Assembly: GCA_002338615.1 (NCBI GenBank)
Contig: DDIS01000135.1
Coordinates: forward strand, 1 to 8,956
Reading direction: 5' to 3'
DNA from: Proteobacteria bacterium UBA1844
Lineage (GTDB): Bacteria > Pseudomonadota > Gammaproteobacteria > Steroidobacterales > Woeseiaceae
Length of the DNA: 8,956 nucleotides
In this document: positions 6,711 to 8,956 of the stretch, piece after piece
How positions within the stretch are numbered: the stretch's first letter is position 1
Layout: each line of letters opens with the position of its first letter
The notes under the pieces: model-generated
What the model was told of the DNA's origin: nothing
The model's input: the letters and a program-made list of their open reading frames with translations, nothing else
Database searches by the model: none
Position numbers and translations under genes: made by a program

Positions 6711-7451
6711 TTAACTCGAATCCGCTAGTCGAAATGGCACGTCGAGAATAGGGCAGGCGATCTCCGCCAATACTTCGGCAGCGTCCCAACCACCGCAGCA
6801 CTCGGGGCTTAAACATAGCGTTACGACATCGATCGTGCCGTTTGAGCGAAGATGCTGCACAATAGTAAACAGGCTCGCAATGTAAACTTCCGAAACGAGT
6901 CGGCCTTGCACCTTTTGATCCTGCGAAAAGCAAAAGTAATCGAGGTCGATATTGCAGATCCATGGGGCGTCATCAGTATCCTTCAGATGCTGAACAGCTC
7001 CCGGCAATTCCCAAGGTTCAATTACATCGGTGGGCGGTTCTAAAGGCGCCGCACCGTCACGGTGTGTTGCTATGAAAAATTGACGCATGTGTTCTGCGTG
7101 ACGATGAAGGAACAACGTCAAGTAGTTGTCCCAGCGGAACAGGCCTATCTGAGGGCCATTTTCATCTACAGGAACTTCAAAGCCTAAATATTCCTCGATC
7201 GTGATATTCGCCACATCGGGGATAGCGTCCAACCAGAGGTTTGTGGCGGGCATGCAATCATAGTGCCGGTCAATATGAATTAGGCTGAAGGCATTACTAC
7301 CGTCGCATTCGCGAAGCCAGCACCAATACGCAGCACGGTGATTGTCCATTACGTAAACGTTTTCGTATTGGTACAGAAAATTCTGATTGTATACCTCGGA
7401 GGGGTTTCGACCCTGAAACGGCACGTGCCAAAATTCGCCATTACCTGTCAT
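6711..7451 (-). CDS. UPF0489 (arginase-fold, peptide-arginase-like) protein
   Basis: The product is 246 residues. I chose ATG 7451, behind a GGGAG box with about nine bases spacing, over TTG 7493, which lacks a properly spaced site. Motifs with residue numbers from ATG 7451: YVMDNHRAAYW (34-44), LIHIDRHYD with H59, D61, H63 and D65, WICNIDLDYF with D169 and D171, and CLSPECCGGW with E217. The paired H-D-x-H-x-D and N-I-D-L-D-Y-F blocks are the manganese-ligand pattern of the UPF0489 family, related to arginases and deacetylases. A characterised relative, OspR, converts peptidyl arginine to ornithine in ribosomal peptide maturation; whether this protein does so is unknown. No RiPP precursor or maturase is evident nearby. 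The gene is upstream of and parallel to the MBL-fusion operon but separated by 268 bases. Confidence 0.82.
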   Translation of the reverse strand: MTGNGEFWHVPFQGRNPSEVYNQNFLYQYENVYVMDNHRAAYWCWLRECDGSNAFSLIHIDRHYDCMPATNLWLDAIPDVANITIEEYLGFEVPVDENGPQIGLFRWDNYLTLFLHRHAEHMRQFFIATHRDGAAPLEPPTDVIEPWELPGAVQHLKDTDDAPWICNIDLDYFCFSQDQKVQGRLVSEVYIASLFTIVQHLRSNGTIDVVTLCLSPECCGGWDAAEVLAEIACPILDVPFRLADSS

Positions 7452-8301
7452 TAGGAATTGCTCCCGGGCTATTCGCCAAATGTTGGTGCACAATCCTACT
7501 CGCGCGTGAGTGGGAAGTTAGAAACCCGAGGCGGTATAGATCGACCTGGATGCAATGATACTCCATCAACAACTGCAAATAATGCGCAATGAGCAAAGCG
7601 ACATACTAGGCCATCTGATTGCGAAGAACTCGGCGCTGGCAGCGTCAGCTGCACCCTGACTCTGCCGCACGCATATTGCTCGCATCTTATCGTCAGCACT
7701 TAGGTTCAATCCCAGAAAACGACCTAGTTAGTAACTAGAGTCTCGCCGGCGAAATCAGCCCAAGGTTGAGCGAACTCCGCAGAAAAAAGTGGGGCACAAA
7801 TTTTGCCCGCTTTTCCGCTTGTCGCCACAACGAATCTCAATTACCGTTTTCGCGCTAGATCGACACCGCCTTTCTGTAGCGGCGAAACCTTGGCTCCCCG
7901 TAGCACAAGGAACTCTGAGCGCCATTAAAGGGTCGTGACACAGGCGCCACGGCGAGAGCCGCCGACCCCACTTTAGGCATCGACGCCATCTCACCGGCTT
8001 TGCACATTCCGGCACGCCCAGCTGCGCGCGGGTTTGGTCAGCGTCCCCATCATGTCGCCGTAACTGCAGGCGTACACGGATCCTGTCGAGAACATCCGGT
8101 TAGCATGAGTGCTGCCCACGCTGATCCTTCGGCCGCACGGTGCGATAACTCCTTAGGCACCTGCATCTAAAATCTTGACGAATCTCGGCACGTCGCGACA
8201 CGCGTCAGTTAGACGTTTTCAGCGGCAGGCCCAACCAAGAACCGAAGATAGGCAATCCACACCAACCGCCGGACTAACCGAACAACAGAGAGAATAACAG
8301 C
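7452..8301. other. About 850-base stretch without a convincing gene
   Basis: No long open frame on either strand has recognisable protein motifs or a good start. GGTTCAATCCC near 7703-7713 looks like a tRNA T-loop but has no matching acceptor, D-arm or anticodon arm. A TTGACG box at 8175-8180 has no matching -10. One short + strand frame (7555-7659) is listed separately. The stretch may hold the divergent promoters for the UPF0489 and AlpA genes, and possibly recombination or excisionase binding sites, but I cannot point to them. Confidence 0.5.
7555..7659 (+). CDS. Possible 34-residue small protein or gene remnant
   Basis: ATG 7555 opens a 34-codon frame with strongly helical composition (HQQLQIMRNEQSDILGHLIA, ending AASAAP) and TGA at 7657-7659. 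The preceding GGAT is a weak ribosome-binding site. The amino-acid make-up looks more protein-like than random frames nearby, which is why I list it. The frame is short enough to be chance or the tail of a decayed gene. Confidence 0.18.
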   Translation: MILHQQLQIMRNEQSDILGHLIAKNSALAASAAP

Positions 8302-8703
8302 ATGTCGATGGATACTGAAAAGCCTACCGGTGATTCAAAAACTCAGTTACTGCCGAGATTCATCCGCTTGCGCGATGCACCTTTCTACCTCGGCATGGAC
8401 CGCAACCGCTTCAATACCGAGGTACGACCGTACCTCACGACAATCCCGATTGGTCGACAAGGCGTTGCCTTCGACCGACTTGAAATGGACGCCTGGGTGG
8501 AGGAGTATATCTCTCGCAACGGGCGTCGTCTGAAGGCCTCAAAACTGGAGGACGACGTATGTCAAAGAAGCAAAGCCGGATGCCCGGACTCCGTCAAAGG
8601 AACGGGATCTGGCACATTCAAAAGCGCTGCCAATACGCGCCCGGAGGCTGGCTCCATGAAAGCACGGGCACATCTTCTCGGGCTGAGGCAGAGCGAATCC
8701 TGA
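8302..8703 (+). CDS. AlpA-like helix-turn-helix protein, probable excisionase or integrase regulator
   Basis: The product is 133 residues, starting at ATG 8302 behind GAGAGAA; ATG 8308 is a close alternative. Residues 19-75 form the recognisable domain: RFIRLRDAPFYLGMDRN, then a turn, IPIGRQGVAFDRLEMDAWVEEYI and a basic RNGRR. This is the winged-helix-turn-helix pattern of AlpA/MerR-type excisionases that precede phage-type integrases. The C-terminal part after about residue 86 is coded in the region that also encodes the integrase N-terminus, with a 145-base overlap in a different frame, and its composition is low-complexity. It probably binds DNA near the element's end to control integrase expression or directionality. 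Confidence 0.75.
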   Translation: MSMDTEKPTGDSKTQLLPRFIRLRDAPFYLGMDRNRFNTEVRPYLTTIPIGRQGVAFDRLEMDAWVEEYISRNGRRLKASKLEDDVCQRSKAGCPDSVKGTGSGTFKSAANTRPEAGSMKARAHLLGLRQSES

Positions 8704-8956
8704 TTCGCCGTTTGGCGCAACTGGAGGAGGAAGCAACACGACAGACCGACGCGATTTATCTCTTCGAGCAGGCTGCCTTGCAGTATGTCGAGGAAATCGC
8801 GGAGAAGTCGTCGGCGGACACGATCGCGATGCATCTGGATCAGCTTATGCCCTTTATCGGAAACCTGCCGCTTGCGCATGTACACGACGGCACGATCGCG
8901 CCGTTCATCAAGCATGAGCGGGCGCGGGGCCTCGCACCCAAGTCGATCAACAACGC
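8559..8956 (+). CDS. Tyrosine-recombinase integrase, N-terminal part (runs off the window)
   Basis: It starts at ATG 8559, six bases after a strong GGAGGA site at 8547-8552, and stays open to the window edge (132 codons). The beginning, MSKKQSRMPGLRQRNGIWHI, followed by GGWLHESTGTSSRAEAERIL, resembles the N-terminal DNA-binding part of phage-type integrases. Residues from about 70 (YLFEQAALQYVEEIAEKSSA and onward, with APFIKHERARGLAPKSINN) form the SAM-like core-binding domain. The catalytic Arg, His and Tyr would be further right and cannot be checked. It lies inside the end of the AlpA-like frame and is probably translated with it. It indicates that this region is, or was, part of an integrative element. 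Confidence 0.85.
   Translation, partial: MSKKQSRMPGLRQRNGIWHIQKRCQYAPGGWLHESTGTSSRAEAERILIRRLAQLEEEATRQTDAIYLFEQAALQYVEEIAEKSSADTIAMHLDQLMPFIGNLPLAHVHDGTIAPFIKHERARGLAPKSINN

Noticed and set aside
7690..7730. GGTTCAATCCC resembling a tRNA T-loop, possible tRNA or attachment site
   Set aside because: Only three clean pairs can form in the T-stem, and no D-arm, anticodon arm or acceptor stem is found around it.
7755..8015. 86-residue - strand open frame in the gene-poor stretch
   Set aside because: Arg/Cys-rich composition, no motif and no convincing ribosome-binding site; it looks like a chance frame.
8192..8199. GTCGCGAC palindrome upstream of the AlpA gene as an operator
   Set aside because: Eight-base palindromes are common by chance in GC-rich DNA, and no second copy or paired promoter is visible.
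8175..8203. TTGACG as the -35 of an AlpA promoter
   Set aside because: No acceptable -10 box occurs 16-18 bases downstream.
1..8956. CRISPR array or terminal direct repeats of the element
   Set aside because: No regularly spaced repeats were seen by eye, and no convincing long direct-repeat pair was found; the integrase end lies outside the window.

Overview
This window looks like accessory DNA from a Gram-negative bacterium, probably a proteobacterium. The reasons are the AlpA/integrase pair, a serine-recombinase remnant, Shine-Dalgarno-type starts and mixed base composition. No rRNA, tRNA, core metabolic gene or CRISPR array is visible, and the sequence alone does not support a species call.

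Layout. The left end (1-1077, + strand) holds mobile-region debris. It has a possible tail of an upstream gene, a small zinc-finger-like protein whose reading frame is broken or slipped at an A8 tract, a translationally coupled (TGATG) secreted protein, and a frameshifted, truncated serine recombinase. The middle (1137-7451, - strand) is a four-gene block. In transcription order it reads: an arginase-fold UPF0489-like protein; a metallo-beta-lactamase (MBL) fold hydrolase; a very large protein joining E2-like, E1-like (ThiF), JAB/JAMM protease and patatin phospholipase modules; and a small protein with a ParB-like EGHMRLAYL motif. A roughly 850-base stretch with no convincing gene follows. The right end (8302-8956, + strand) is an AlpA-like DNA-binding protein overlapping the start of a tyrosine recombinase that runs off the window.

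How the genes may work together. The MBL gene and the giant fusion overlap by up to 20 bases, and the ParB-like gene starts 64 bases after the fusion, so these three look like one operon. The fusion carries the whole enzymatic set of a ubiquitin-like conjugation pathway: activation, transfer and deconjugation. A phospholipase is built into its C-terminus. In type II CBASS, E1/E2 (Cap2), JAB (Cap3) and patatin (CapV) are separate proteins that work with a CD-NTase. Here there is no CD-NTase and no recognisable ubiquitin-like protein, and an MBL protein takes the first position in the operon. I infer a defence or stress-response system in which conjugation chemistry controls a membrane-damaging phospholipase. 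This E2-E1-JAB-patatin arrangement is the most notable content of the window. The UPF0489 gene lies 268 bases upstream, beyond an AT-rich gap with a perfect 8-bp inverted repeat, so it may be a separate unit or the first gene of a longer one.
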